Shown piece after piece: positions 36,601-44,751 of a DNA stretch of 64,000 bases. Each line of letters opens with the position of its first letter. Within the stretch, counting starts at the first letter, position 1. The stretch is from positions 4,154,337 to 4,218,336 of the forward strand of contig NZ_CP075169.1 of NCBI RefSeq assembly GCF_016865525.2, read 5' to 3'. The notes beneath the pieces were generated by a model. That model was not told the origin of the DNA and did no database searches. It saw nothing but the letters and a program-made list of their open reading frames with translations. The translations under genes and the position numbers were made by a program. The stretch comes from Sodalis ligni. Its GTDB lineage: Bacteria > Pseudomonadota > Gammaproteobacteria > Enterobacterales > Enterobacteriaceae.

Positions 36601-37594
36601 TTATTTTGCTCTTATGAGGCCATATAGTTTAAGCATATCGGATAGAGATGTTTTATCTTTATCATCAAACGTTTCGTCAGAATAACTATCTTTCCCATAA
36701 AATCTAACAGTTATTTCTTTATCCTTAGTGAATTTTTCAAAAAATTCAACAAATCGTCATTCTTTATTGGGGAGTATGTTTCAATGGTATAGCCAGCAAC
36801 GACATGTCTGTCAAAATCAACAATTGATGACTGATACTTATCGCTGCCTGATAAAATTGTAAACTTGTTCGCAAAGAGCCACTCTGTATTCATATATTTA
36901 ACAAATAGAGAAACATCTACTCTTGAATCTTTAACTATTAACGTAGCGCTAAGTGGTGCTGCTTCTAGTGGATTTCTATCTACCTGCAACACATATATAG
37001 CATTATCAAATTTATCGTATTTAATAGATTTATTTTTAGCAATTTTGATATTTCTAAATCATCCTTACTGTCATCAATAGCTTTCAATAACACAACAAGT
37101 GACTGTAATTCATCTTCTCTATATTCAATTTCATTGTTTAACAAAATTGTTATGTATCCATCTTTAATTTTTATATTTTTACTTGAATATTTGAATTAGA
37201 GAATAAAGGTTTGCCAATAGATTTTTAAATTCTTCTAATTTTGTTTGACTGTAAAACCCCGTAATTTACAGGCTCCTTATTTACCACATGTAATAATAGT
37301 TTTCTCCATTATCTACCACTACCTTTTATAATCTTTATCATCAGATGACAATGTTATTATTTCGTCACCATCAATATAAAATTTTCTGTTTTGTATTTTT
37401 TGTTGTTACAACTCCATCGCATCGATCGCCTTTGCGAAAACAAAATTCAGTATAACCAAGATCGTCAGCTAACGGCCTTGCAAAACAAATATCTCCGCTC
37501 CGTTAGAATTAAACTTAGGTTTCTGGGTCTCGGAAGAGGCTAGTGGTGAAAATAGGAACAAACAAATAAATAACATAGTTGAAAATCTACGCAT
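36601..37594 (-). pseudogene. AT-rich secreted-protein gene, heavily frameshifted
   Basis: ATG at 37594 (GGGA upstream) opens a signal peptide, MRRFSTMLFICLFLFSPLAS. The reading then moves between frames: CFARPLADDLGYTEFCFRKG, FYIDGDEIITLSSDDKDYKR, VVVDNGENYYYMW, FYSQTKLEEFKNLLANLYSL, IKIKDGYITILLNNEIEYRE, then the longest piece (36711-36992: KDSRVDVSLFVKYMNTEWLF) and KEITVRFYGKDSYSDETFDD to a TAA at 36601. That is about 330 codons with six or more shifts. AT content is far above the neighbours, so it was acquired separately. Function unknown. A periplasmic protein with Cys pairs is likely. Confidence 0.65.
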
Positions 37595-37623
37595 CACATC
37601 CCTTAATGTTGCAGAATGTGACA

Positions 37624-37884
37624 TCATATCATCGCTGTAGCGCAAGTGAACGCAAAACTACTTATCTGCAAGCTTTTTTCAAGACGATCAAGGCGCTTAA
37701 GGATCTCTGTGTACTGAGAATCTACTATCACCTCATAATCATAGGGATGATAGCTATCCACCATAGCCTCTATAGCCTCAACAACATAAGCATTTACGGA
37801 TTTTCGATTTATCTCCGCTGCCTTTTGAAGCCTAGTTTTTAGGTCAGGCGGCAATCGGATGTTTATCTGTGGATCTCGCGCCAT
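37624..37884 (-). CDS. Ribbon-helix-helix repressor, Mnt-like
   Basis: The 86-aa protein starts MARDPQINIRLPPDLKTRLQ and AAEINRKSVNAYVVEAIEAM, the Arc/MetJ ribbon-helix-helix fold: a beta strand that binds DNA (QINIRLP) and two helices. A C-terminal coiled segment (EILKRLDRLEKSLQ) suggests tetramers, as in P22 Mnt. It diverges from the arc-like gene with operator-like repeats in between, matching P22 immI order. Confidence 0.8.
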   Translation of the reverse strand: MARDPQINIRLPPDLKTRLQKAAEINRKSVNAYVVEAIEAMVDSYHPYDYEVIVDSQYTEILKRLDRLEKSLQISSFAFTCATAMI

Positions 37885-37915
37885 ATTTCACCATCTTTGG
37901 AAGTTATTGACATGG

Positions 37916-37959
37916 TAGCCAATGGCTATTAGATTATCAATGGTAGCCACTGTCTACCA
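37916..37959. promoter_or_regulatory. Operator-like inverted repeats between mnt-like and arc-like genes
   Basis: Two palindromes: TAGCCAATGGCTA (37916-37928, 6-bp arms, 1-base centre) and TGGTAGCCACTGTCTACCA (37941-37959, 6-bp arms). TGGTAGCCA occurs in both. The position fits the Pmnt/Pant operators of P22. Which repressor binds which is not known. Confidence 0.6.
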
Positions 37960-37974
37960 CACTAAGGAGGAGTT

Positions 37975-38156
37975 ATGACGCAAGGTCCCCGACCGCCCCA
38001 AGTAAACATCAGGATGCCTGATTCTCTCAAGAAATCATTGCGTTTACTGGCAAAATTAACAATAGGTCCACAAATTCTGAAATCGTACAAGCATTAAGCG
38101 AGTATGTATCACGTAATAGCGAAGCCCCGACTACTGGTAATAGCCGGGGCCTCTGA
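37975..38156 (+). pseudogene. Arc-like ribbon-helix-helix repressor, one-base frameshift
   Basis: AAGGAGG precedes ATG 37975, giving TQGPRPPQVNIRMPDSLKKS then LRLLAK. After that the frame ends at 38097, but adding one A to the A4 run restores INNRSTNSEIVQALSEYVSR and a stop at 38156 (60 aa). Arc of P22 has the same size and the motif NGRSVNSEI. As it stands the second helix is lost, so repression of ant would fail. Confidence 0.75.
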
Positions 38157-38186
38157 TTTGTCCGGATCCAGCAAAGGAAAACGAAC

Positions 38187-39040
38187 ATGACTAATTTAGC
38201 AAAAGCCACAGCAAGTAGCACGCAAACTGCTGATGTTTCGTTGGCAAATTTGCCATCTCTTACCCATAACACCGTTCCGGTTTTAACAACAGAATTGCTT
38301 GCGAAGCTTTACGGCACTGATGCTGTTCGCATTCGGCAAGGGTATTCACGCAATGTTTCTCGATTCATCGAAGGAAAGCATTTTACAAATTAACTGGTTC
38401 AAAATTAAGGGCCTTTAAGAACGAAGTATCTTTAAACGACTTCGTTAAAATTGCGCCAAAAGTTAACCACTTACTTCTCTGGACCGAACGCGGCGCAGCT
38501 CGCCACGCCAAGATGCTGGAAACCGACCAGGCGTGGGACGTCTTCGAAAAATTGGAAGATTGCTACTTCAGCCAGAAAGAAAAGCCGACGGAAGAACCCG
38601 TATCAGCCAAAACGCGCCAGTCCACATCAACGCAACTGATCCCACTTCGCCAGACCGCCGAACGGCTGATTGCCACCGGCCTGGGCAATATTTATCCCGA
38701 CATCTGGAAACTGGTCCATCAGCGCTTTGACGTTGAACACATCACTCAACTTTTGCCAGACCAAATCGGTGAAGCCATCGACTACCTCAATGCGTTGGAA
38801 GGTGACTATATCAAGCGCGAAAAAGCCCCGGTCAAATCTAAAGGCAGTATATCGCCGCGCATGGACAGGCGCGTGTTGCTTTATCTGGACGCTAATGGCG
38901 CCGTGGTTAATACGCTTCCTCTGCGAGACGATGAAATCACGCTGACATTGAACTCATTCACAGAGTTGATGCGCCGCAGCGGCTGGATTGTCTGCCGCCG
39001 GGAAGACTTTGCGGTAAAGCTCTCAAACCTTTTGATCTGA
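38187..39040 (+). pseudogene. Ant/ORF6N-type antirepressor, one-base frameshift
   Basis: The N-terminal frame (38187-38393) reads LPSLTHNTVPVLTTELLAKL and YGTDAVRIRQGYSRNVSRFI, an ORF6N DNA-binding domain. It stops after KHFTN. Adding a T to the T4 run at 38381-38384 restores KLTGSKLRAFKNEVSL and DFVKIAPKVNHLLLWTERGA, continuing to 39040 (about 284 aa). The C-terminal half includes LYLDANGAVVNTLPLRDDE. Antirepressors of this family inactivate phage repressors. The P22-like context supports that role for the ancestor. Confidence 0.8.
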
Positions 39041-39048
39041 ATATCTCG

Positions 39049-39070
39049 CGGGCCCTTCGGGGCCTCTTTT
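39049..39070 (+). terminator. Terminator of the ant operon
   Basis: GGCCC-TTCG-GGGCC followed by TCTTTT, 10 bases after the antirepressor stop on the plus strand. Confidence 0.75.
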
Positions 39071-39137
39071 GACACACGGGAATCGCCCCGGAACGCAAAT
39101 CGTGAGACGTCAACGAAAAAACCCGCGGTTAAGTGGA

Positions 39138-39431
39138 CTATGGTTTTCTGTCGATTTCTTTGTGAGTACCGACTAGCCTAAGTAAGGCGACGTCACCCTC
39201 GATTTCAAAGCTCATCTTATGGCTATGGTTAGGGGTGATATGGATTGTGTAAACTGGAGGCTTATTATTTCCCTGAAGTTTTTCTAACCTTAATCGCTTG
39301 GGCTGCGGATTTTTGACCAGATCTTTCAGGGCCGACTTGAGGTGTTCTTTGATGCCTGGGGCAAGCTTCTTAGCGCTTGCCCGAAATGAATTGTAATAAT
39401 CCAAGTCAACTGCCCGAATTGTCTTGATCAT
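39138..39431 (-). CDS. RelE/ParE-type toxin-like protein
   Basis: The 97-aa basic protein has the RelE-superfamily pattern: FRASAKKLAPGIKEHLKSAL, NPQPKRLRLEKLQG, PPVYTIHITPNHSHKMSFEI, and a C-terminal LLRLVGTHKEID. RelE proteins cut mRNA in the ribosome. It overlaps the upstream 160-aa gene by four bases (ATGA), the usual antitoxin-toxin coupling. No test of toxicity can be read from sequence. Confidence 0.65.
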   Translation of the reverse strand: MIKTIRAVDLDYYNSFRASAKKLAPGIKEHLKSALKDLVKNPQPKRLRLEKLQGNNKPPVYTIHITPNHSHKMSFEIEGDVALLRLVGTHKEIDRKP

Positions 39432-39910
39432 AATGATGTGAAAAAGGCATCAATCTCCTCAGAGGAGGAAATGGGGTTGCTTTTCCCCTTCGGCAGCATG
39501 TCAACGTTGTGCTCCATGACGGCCCACCGGATAGATTCTTGCTGATCAAAAATTTCTTTAAACGTCTGGATTGCCTCTTCAAGCACAACCGGAAGATTAT
39601 CATGCTGCTCGCAACCAGCGTTGACAGCGGGCTGGCACTCAACAAGGCTATGGTACATCTTGGAAAGCATTTCCTGAGCTTCGTCAATCAAAGATAGGAC
39701 GCTCTCGTCAATTACATGTTTAGCTTTGCCGATTTCAATAAGAATAGTTTCACCGTATTCGAGCTGCGCTCTTACTTCGTTGGTGATGCGTTTTAACTCG
39801 GATTCAGCTGCATCTAGTTTCTTCAAAAAATCCAGTGGCCGAGCTGAATCTACATCAGGCGCAGATGCATAAAAGCTGATTTTTCCAGCAATATTGTTAC
39901 CTGTATGCAT
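39428..39910 (-). CDS. Putative antitoxin partner of the RelE-like protein
   Basis: The 160-aa protein is acidic and helical (LKKLDAAESELKRITNEVRA), with a C-terminal ISSSEEIDAFFTSL that resembles toxin-wrapping tails of antitoxins. No DNA-binding fold is evident, so it may not be a classic autorepressor. It is longer than usual RelB-type antitoxins. It is translationally coupled to the toxin-like gene. Confidence 0.5.
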   Translation of the reverse strand: MHTGNNIAGKISFYASAPDVDSARPLDFLKKLDAAESELKRITNEVRAQLEYGETILIEIGKAKHVIDESVLSLIDEAQEMLSKMYHSLVECQPAVNAGCEQHDNLPVVLEEAIQTFKEIFDQQESIRWAVMEHNVDMLPKGKSNPISSSEEIDAFFTSL

Positions 39911-40029
39911 AGTGACCTCCTAGCCGGGCTGTGGAGTTTACACCCAAAGTATAGCCACGGCAATCAGCCAACTGTCAAGACATGTCGTTCGTAAATTGTG
40001 AATCTTCTACACAGCCTTTTCGGTCCAGT

Positions 40030-40362
40030 CTAAGCAACAACCTCCTGAAATGTAGCCGTGAGCGTTTCCCAGAGCCCATTAATGGTGCGCGTCCAGGTTG
40101 CGCACTTAAAAGTACGGTTAATCCATTGATCCTGCGCTTTCCACGTGAACGCCTCGACGGCCCCGCGGTCAGTTAGGAATCGCTCAATCTCATCAACATA
40201 TTCACGTTCACCGGTAAACGTCAGCGAGTACGAGCGCAGGTCATGATGGATGCCGTTCTTCTGGCGCTGCTCATAACCGTCGCCGTAGCTCACTACCCTG
40301 ACCAGCGGCGCGGCGGTGCCGGTAAAATTGTCCTGGTCAGGTAGCCATTTAAATTCGTACAT
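40030..40362 (-). CDS. Minor tail protein M
   Basis: The 110-aa protein matches lambda gpM: MYEFKWLPDQDNFTGTAAPL, VRVVSYGDGYEQRQKNGIHH, and a C-terminal WTRTINGLWETLTATFQEV. gpM joins the tail tip between H and L. In lambda H, M and L are adjacent. Here about 350 bases of small genes separate H from M, and a 4-kb island separates M from L. Confidence 0.87.
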   Translation of the reverse strand: MYEFKWLPDQDNFTGTAAPLVRVVSYGDGYEQRQKNGIHHDLRSYSLTFTGEREYVDEIERFLTDRGAVEAFTWKAQDQWINRTFKCATWTRTINGLWETLTATFQEVVA

Positions 40363-40430
40363 CCGATCACCTTCCCGAGTTTAGGCCGCTGATATCTTTT
40401 AGGCTCTCACGCATAAAAGAAGGTGCTCCT

Positions 40431-40604
40431 ATGAAATTAGGCGATATCGGCAAGTGGGCAGGTAAGATTGAGACCCCGATCACGTGTCCGAAGTGCGGAC
40501 ATCAGTTCAAAGTAAAGCTTTCTCGGGTGGCAGGATTGAATAATTTCACTTGCCCCAACTGCAACGTCTTGTTCGAATTCGAAGATAAGCCCGCAGGAAA
40601 GTAA
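40431..40604 (+). CDS. 57-aa zinc-ribbon protein
   Basis: ATG 40431 with AAGG 8 bases upstream gives MKLGDIGKWAGKIETPITCP, then KCGHQFKVKL and FTCPNCNVLFEFED. Two CPxC knuckles (CPKC, CPNC) about 20 residues apart form a zinc ribbon. It reads against the late operon and lies between M and H, so it is a candidate phage cargo gene. Function unknown. Confidence 0.6.
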   Translation: MKLGDIGKWAGKIETPITCPKCGHQFKVKLSRVAGLNNFTCPNCNVLFEFEDKPAGK

Positions 40605-40621
40605 CGCATAGACCGCTTCGT

Positions 40622-40717
40622 TTAGTTTTCATTGCCAATGGGTTCGAGTAAGGACACAAGCTCATCGACCTGTTCCTGGAGTTTATCGTACCCGACAAGT
40701 TTTACATGACATTCCAT
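40622..40717 (-). CDS. 31-aa peptide between H and M
   Basis: ATG 40717 has a strong GGAGG site 5 bases upstream and encodes MECHVKLVGYDKLQEQVDEL, ending PIGNEN. It is in the late operon orientation, 34 bases after the tape measure stop. The length is short, but the ribosome site is good. No family is recognised. Confidence 0.45.
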   Translation of the reverse strand: MECHVKLVGYDKLQEQVDELVSLLEPIGNEN

Positions 40718-40751
40718 AATGCCTCCGAGGGCGCTATCTGCGCCCTATCTG

Positions 40752-43700
40752 TTATGCCAGCAGGCCACCATCACGTTTCTGGTTCACCAATGCGCTGTTT
40801 ATCCGGCTATCGACCATCTTTTGCAGCGTCTTTAGCAGAGTGGCGTTGTTCTGCTGTTGCTGGTCATTCGTATTGCCGCGCTGATCAACATTGAGGGTGA
40901 TCGGTGCGTTGATGGTTGTGCCTGAGGCGTTACTACTGCCCTTCGCACGAACGCCCAGAGAGCCATCCGAGCCACGAGAAAGCGGCAAGATTGCTTCCGG
41001 CCCAGCCTCGCCCATGACGCCCCCGCCGGCGGCGAAAGCGAATAGCGTTGGCCGGTCAACCACACGCCCACTGTAAGCACTCAGGCTTGGCGAGTCATAA
41101 ACGCCGCCTTTGGCGTTCAGGCTAAGGCTCTGATTGGCGCTGCTGGAAATTGCCGTGCCCGCGTTAGCGCCTGACGAAGCGCCACCAGCACCGCCGAATA
41201 AGCCAGACGCGATGCTTACCACACCTTGCAGGAAAGAGGATTCCGCGCTTTTGATGGCGATCCGCGCCAGGTCATTCAGGACTGACGTGGCGAAGCTGGA
41301 AAAATTCAGCTTACCGGTAGTGACAAACGAAACCAGCGCATCCTCCATGCCGCTGAATGCGTCGGTGAAGGCTGTTTTCGTCTGGCCGGCGATATCTTTG
41401 GCCGAGTCGAGATAATTTTGATACGCCTCGCTTGCGCCGACACTCCATTGGCTTTGTAATTCGTCAAGCTTGGCGTAAGAATCACTCTGGAGTTTCAGCC
41501 GCGCCGCCAATTGCGTTTTAATATTGGCAGTCTCTTGCTTGTATGCGTCAGAATCCAAGGCATCCTTAGGCGTGGCCTTATCAAGCTGTTCCTGGTAGCG
41601 CTGATATTCCGTATAAATACTTTTAGTGCTATCTACCCGCTGCGCCTCTTTATCTCCAAGGCCAACCGCGGCTATTTGTCGAGCATATTGGTCAGCTGCG
41701 CCATTATAGGCCGATGCCATGGTGTCGTTGAGCTGCGCGGCGCGCTCTTGCAGCTTGATAATATCCTGTTGCTGCTTGGCCTGTTTTTCCAAGGCGGCCA
41801 GCTTATCAAATTCAACCTCAAGGCCCGCTTGATTCGCCAGAAGACTCTTTTGATCTGCGGTGAGGATAGATTTGCCTTGCAGATCGGCGATTAACTGAAT
41901 GAAGGCGAGCCGCTTTTGTTCCCATGTACCCAGTTTGCTTTCTGAATCAACCTGGCCTTGCAGAGAGGCTTCTTGGCCCTGCATTTCCAGCAGCATGCGC
42001 GTGGCTTGATTATCAGTGACCGCCTTTGCTTTTGGTGTTTTTGGATCTTTATACTTATCGTTGATCTGCTGGACCATGTCGTCATAGGTGAGTTGCTTAC
42101 CAAAGGGATCGGTTGGCAAAACGCCATGGTTCTGCATGTTTTTATTTAACTGCTCAATGTCTTTCTGGCGCTGCTGGGCTTTAGTCAGCACCGCGGTATA
42201 GAGAGCATCGTTAGATTTGGTGGCCTGTACCGCCTGGTCGTTATAATACGCCGTGGCTTGATTGCTGGCGGCCTTGTTCAGGTCGCGCTGGTTGGTCAGC
42301 AGCGCGCTGCTCAAATCGTTCTGGGCAGCGATCAACTGCTCTTTCAGCCTAGCCTTTGCGTTGGCGACGCCGCCGGTCAGCATGCCGCCCTGCGAGGTAT
42401 CAATCGAGTCCAGGCCGGCCAGGCTTGATTGAATGTTGTTGACGGTTGCGGTGGCAGTTTTGATTTTATCCGCCGGCGTTTGGGCCCGGCCGATATCCAT
42501 CATAGCGTCCCACGCGCCCTTAGCCGCCCGGGCGACTGCATCCCATGCAGATTCGAGCGCGCCCATGTTGTTCTTCACATCATTGGCGGCATTCAATTCT
42601 GCGGTGGCGTACGCGCTGACAGCGACAGCAGCCGCCTGCTGGGTATTGCCCTGGCGCTCCAGTGCGGTGATCTGCTCATATACCGCGGCGGTCAGGTAGT
42701 GATATTGGTTGTTCAGAGATTCAGATGCGCTGACCGGGTCCTGCTCTAACCGCTGAAACTCGGCGATGGTCGCATCAATCGCTTTGCCGGTTGCATCCTG
42801 CATCGCTACGGCCGCCTGGGCGACCGATTTCAATTGCCCGCCGCTGAACTGACCAGAAGACAGCGTATCGGACAGCGCTTTGGCGGCCTGCGACGTGGTG
42901 CCAACATTCGAGCTGATGGATTTGGCCATGTCGGCCAATTGGTCAGCGGAAACGCCGGCATACCGCCCGGTAGTGATGATGGCCTGGTTATAGCCATCCA
43001 TTTCAGCGTTGCCCTGCTTAAACGCAATGGCCAGTGCTGTGGATCCGACAACTGCTGCTGTTATCGCAACCGTGAGAGGATTTAATGCTGCGACTAACCC
43101 TATTGCATACCGGCCAGCTGCTGCGAATGCGTTGCCAATCCCGCCGAACGAATCCTTAATCTGACCGCCTTGCTGAATCGCGATGAGCCATACCGGCATT
43201 CCTGATGCCAGGGAGGTGACCACGTCCGTGATCTGCATCGGCAGATAGCGTAATGCCTGAGAGTACTCTTTGGCGCTGAGTGTGGCGGCTTTCACCGTCC
43301 CGTCCTGCTGGGTCAATTTCTGGATATAAGGGGCAACTTCAGCGGTAACGCCGAGCTGCGCGGCCTTGTACTCCAGCAACTGAGCCGTGGTCATGCCCAT
43401 CGTTTCAGACTGTTCTTTCAGTCTGGCGATGAAGGACGCTTTGGTTGCCTGCTCCTGCATTTCAGCCTGGGCGGCTTCTCGCGCGGCGGCAGCTTCAGCC
43501 TTATGGCCCGTTGTCGCAGCGGCCGAGGCTTGTTCAAGCTGGATGCGATAGGCGTTAATTTTGTCGGTATAGTTATCGTATTCTTCTTCCGGGAGTAAAC
43601 CAGACGCATTGAATCCCTTCAATTGCTCCTGCATTGCTTCGAGGCGAGCATACGCGCCAACGACAGGATCAATTCTTCCTAACAAGGACTCCAGGGCTGC

Positions 43701-43973
43701 TTGTTGGTCGGCTAAATTTGAATTAACTGCTTTAGCTGTCTTTGCCGCATCCTGAGCGCCGCGGTTCATTGCCGCTGTCTGGTGAGTATAGATGTCTGTA
43801 CCATCAGCTGCGAGGCTCGCTGATTTGTAAACATCGGCAAATTCAGATGATAACGAATTAACGGCGGTCTCGGCCGAAACGCTGGCAGCGGTCAGGTTAT
43901 CCAAAGCATCAGCCGCTTTCGCTACGCCATCCTGCGTAACCTTGATTATCAAGCTGCCTGTTTCTTGCGGCAT
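40752..43973 (-). CDS. Tail tape measure protein (H)
   Basis: The 1073-aa protein sets tail length. It has long coiled-coil stretches, a hydrophobic centre (YAIGLVAALNPLTVAITAAV), and the lambda-H-like LRYLPMQITDVVTSLASGMP. Near the C-terminus RPTLFAFAAGGGVMGEAGPE is the standard tape measure signature. Roughly three residues per nm predicts a tail of about 160 nm (about 1.5 A per residue). No frameshift is seen. Confidence 0.92.
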   Translation of the reverse strand: MPQETGSLIIKVTQDGVAKAADALDNLTAASVSAETAVNSLSSEFADVYKSASLAADGTDIYTHQTAAMNRGAQDAAKTAKAVNSNLADQQAALESLLGRIDPVVGAYARLEAMQEQLKGFNASGLLPEEEYDNYTDKINAYRIQLEQASAAATTGHKAEAAAAREAAQAEMQEQATKASFIARLKEQSETMGMTTAQLLEYKAAQLGVTAEVAPYIQKLTQQDGTVKAATLSAKEYSQALRYLPMQITDVVTSLASGMPVWLIAIQQGGQIKDSFGGIGNAFAAAGRYAIGLVAALNPLTVAITAAVVGSTALAIAFKQGNAEMDGYNQAIITTGRYAGVSADQLADMAKSISSNVGTTSQAAKALSDTLSSGQFSGGQLKSVAQAAVAMQDATGKAIDATIAEFQRLEQDPVSASESLNNQYHYLTAAVYEQITALERQGNTQQAAAVAVSAYATAELNAANDVKNNMGALESAWDAVARAAKGAWDAMMDIGRAQTPADKIKTATATVNNIQSSLAGLDSIDTSQGGMLTGGVANAKARLKEQLIAAQNDLSSALLTNQRDLNKAASNQATAYYNDQAVQATKSNDALYTAVLTKAQQRQKDIEQLNKNMQNHGVLPTDPFGKQLTYDDMVQQINDKYKDPKTPKAKAVTDNQATRMLLEMQGQEASLQGQVDSESKLGTWEQKRLAFIQLIADLQGKSILTADQKSLLANQAGLEVEFDKLAALEKQAKQQQDIIKLQERAAQLNDTMASAYNGAADQYARQIAAVGLGDKEAQRVDSTKSIYTEYQRYQEQLDKATPKDALDSDAYKQETANIKTQLAARLKLQSDSYAKLDELQSQWSVGASEAYQNYLDSAKDIAGQTKTAFTDAFSGMEDALVSFVTTGKLNFSSFATSVLNDLARIAIKSAESSFLQGVVSIASGLFGGAGGASSGANAGTAISSSANQSLSLNAKGGVYDSPSLSAYSGRVVDRPTLFAFAAGGGVMGEAGPEAILPLSRGSDGSLGVRAKGSSNASGTTINAPITLNVDQRGNTNDQQQQNNATLLKTLQKMVDSRINSALVNQKRDGGLLA

Positions 43974-43991
43974 GTGCTTATCTCCGGGCGA

Positions 43992-44017
43992 TAAAAAGCC
44001 CGGCGAGCGCCAGGCTT
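43992..44017 (-). terminator. Intrinsic terminator at the end of the T frame
   Basis: On the minus strand AAGCCTGGCG-CT-CGCCGGGCTT gives a stem of up to ten pairs (one T-G), followed by TTT. It lies between T and H, so late transcripts must read through. Confidence 0.65.
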
Positions 44018-44288
44018 ATAACTTGGGAATGTCTTTCATGACCTCGAAGGCCATGTCCATGATGATCTCGATTTCCGCCGGGGTCGGCCGGTTGCCGGTT
44101 AACTCCGTCCAGGCCTTCACTTCGGAAAACGTCAACTCGCCGCCGGACCCGCGCATCAGGTCGATAAACCAGCCCCAGAGATAACCGGTTCCTTCAGGCA
44201 GGTCAGGCGGGTCAATCATGGCGTCCGGCGTGATGCCTAATTTCATCGCGGCGTGGTAATGCTCCCTTAGGCTTTTGCCGTCTTTTTG
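44016..44288 (-). CDS. T portion of tail assembly chaperone GT (minus-one frame)
   Basis: The frame from the ATG at 44246 encodes 76 aa (DPPDLPEGTGYLWGWFIDLM). Upstream it is open to 44288 and reads DGKSLREHYHAAMKLGITPD, the usual start of lambda-type T segments. It is therefore most likely made only as a G-T fusion by a -1 shift in the end of gene G. GT loads the tape measure during tail assembly. Confidence 0.8.
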   Translation of the reverse strand, partial: QKDGKSLREHYHAAMKLGITPDAMIDPPDLPEGTGYLWGWFIDLMRGSGGELTFSEVKAWTELTGNRPTPAEIEIIMDMAFEVMKDIPKL

Positions 44289-44713
44289 CCGCTTGTCGAG
44301 CTTTCGTTGGAAGGCGGTGTATCGGACGAGACCGGCGGCTTTTTTTTGAAAAACTCCGCCCGGTTGGCGGCAAAATTATTCACGCGCTCTTTGATGTTTG
44401 GCGATTCAGTAAGCAACAGGTTGAGATTATCCGGCGTGAATTCTTCTTCCAGTGACCAGCCGATGATTAGCGCCTGGAATTGCCTGAACTCAGCGTCTTC
44501 GTCAAATTTCTTAACAAAAGCCTTGTCCTCCAACTGCGCTTTGGTCAGCTCAAATACAGCCCGACTGCCGGCGGTCTTTGCGGCGCGGAATTCGTCGCTA
44601 TCGATGCCCCGCACCAGCAAATATTCCTCGGTGGGTGTGCCGTCCGGCAGCAGCAGGAACAGCTTTTTGCCTTCGTTGGCTTCGCCGCGGGTGGCGAAAT
44701 CGCTTAATTTCAT
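44267..44713 (-). CDS. Tail assembly chaperone G
   Basis: The 148-aa protein lies between the tail tube and tape measure genes, the G position in lambda. It starts MKLSDFATRGEANEGKKLFL, has SRAVFELTKAQLEDKAFVKK and ends in a Ser/Lys-rich tail in which the slippery sequence lies. G and GT together chaperone the tape measure protein. Confidence 0.82.
   Translation of the reverse strand: MKLSDFATRGEANEGKKLFLLLPDGTPTEEYLLVRGIDSDEFRAAKTAGSRAVFELTKAQLEDKAFVKKFDEDAEFRQFQALIIGWSLEEEFTPDNLNLLLTESPNIKERVNNFAANRAEFFKKKPPVSSDTPPSNESSTSGKKTAKA
44282..44288 (-). promoter_or_regulatory. Probable -1 ribosomal frameshift site C AAA AAG
   Basis: Near the end of G the zero-frame codons GGC AAA AAG ACG contain the A5-G run. 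A one-base backward slip gives GAC GGC AAA AGC and enters the T frame. The heptamer differs from lambda's GGGAAAG but has the same AAAG end. Confidence 0.7.
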
Positions 44714-44751
44714 TGAATGCTCCAGTGAGCCCGGCGGTACCGGGCAATCGA

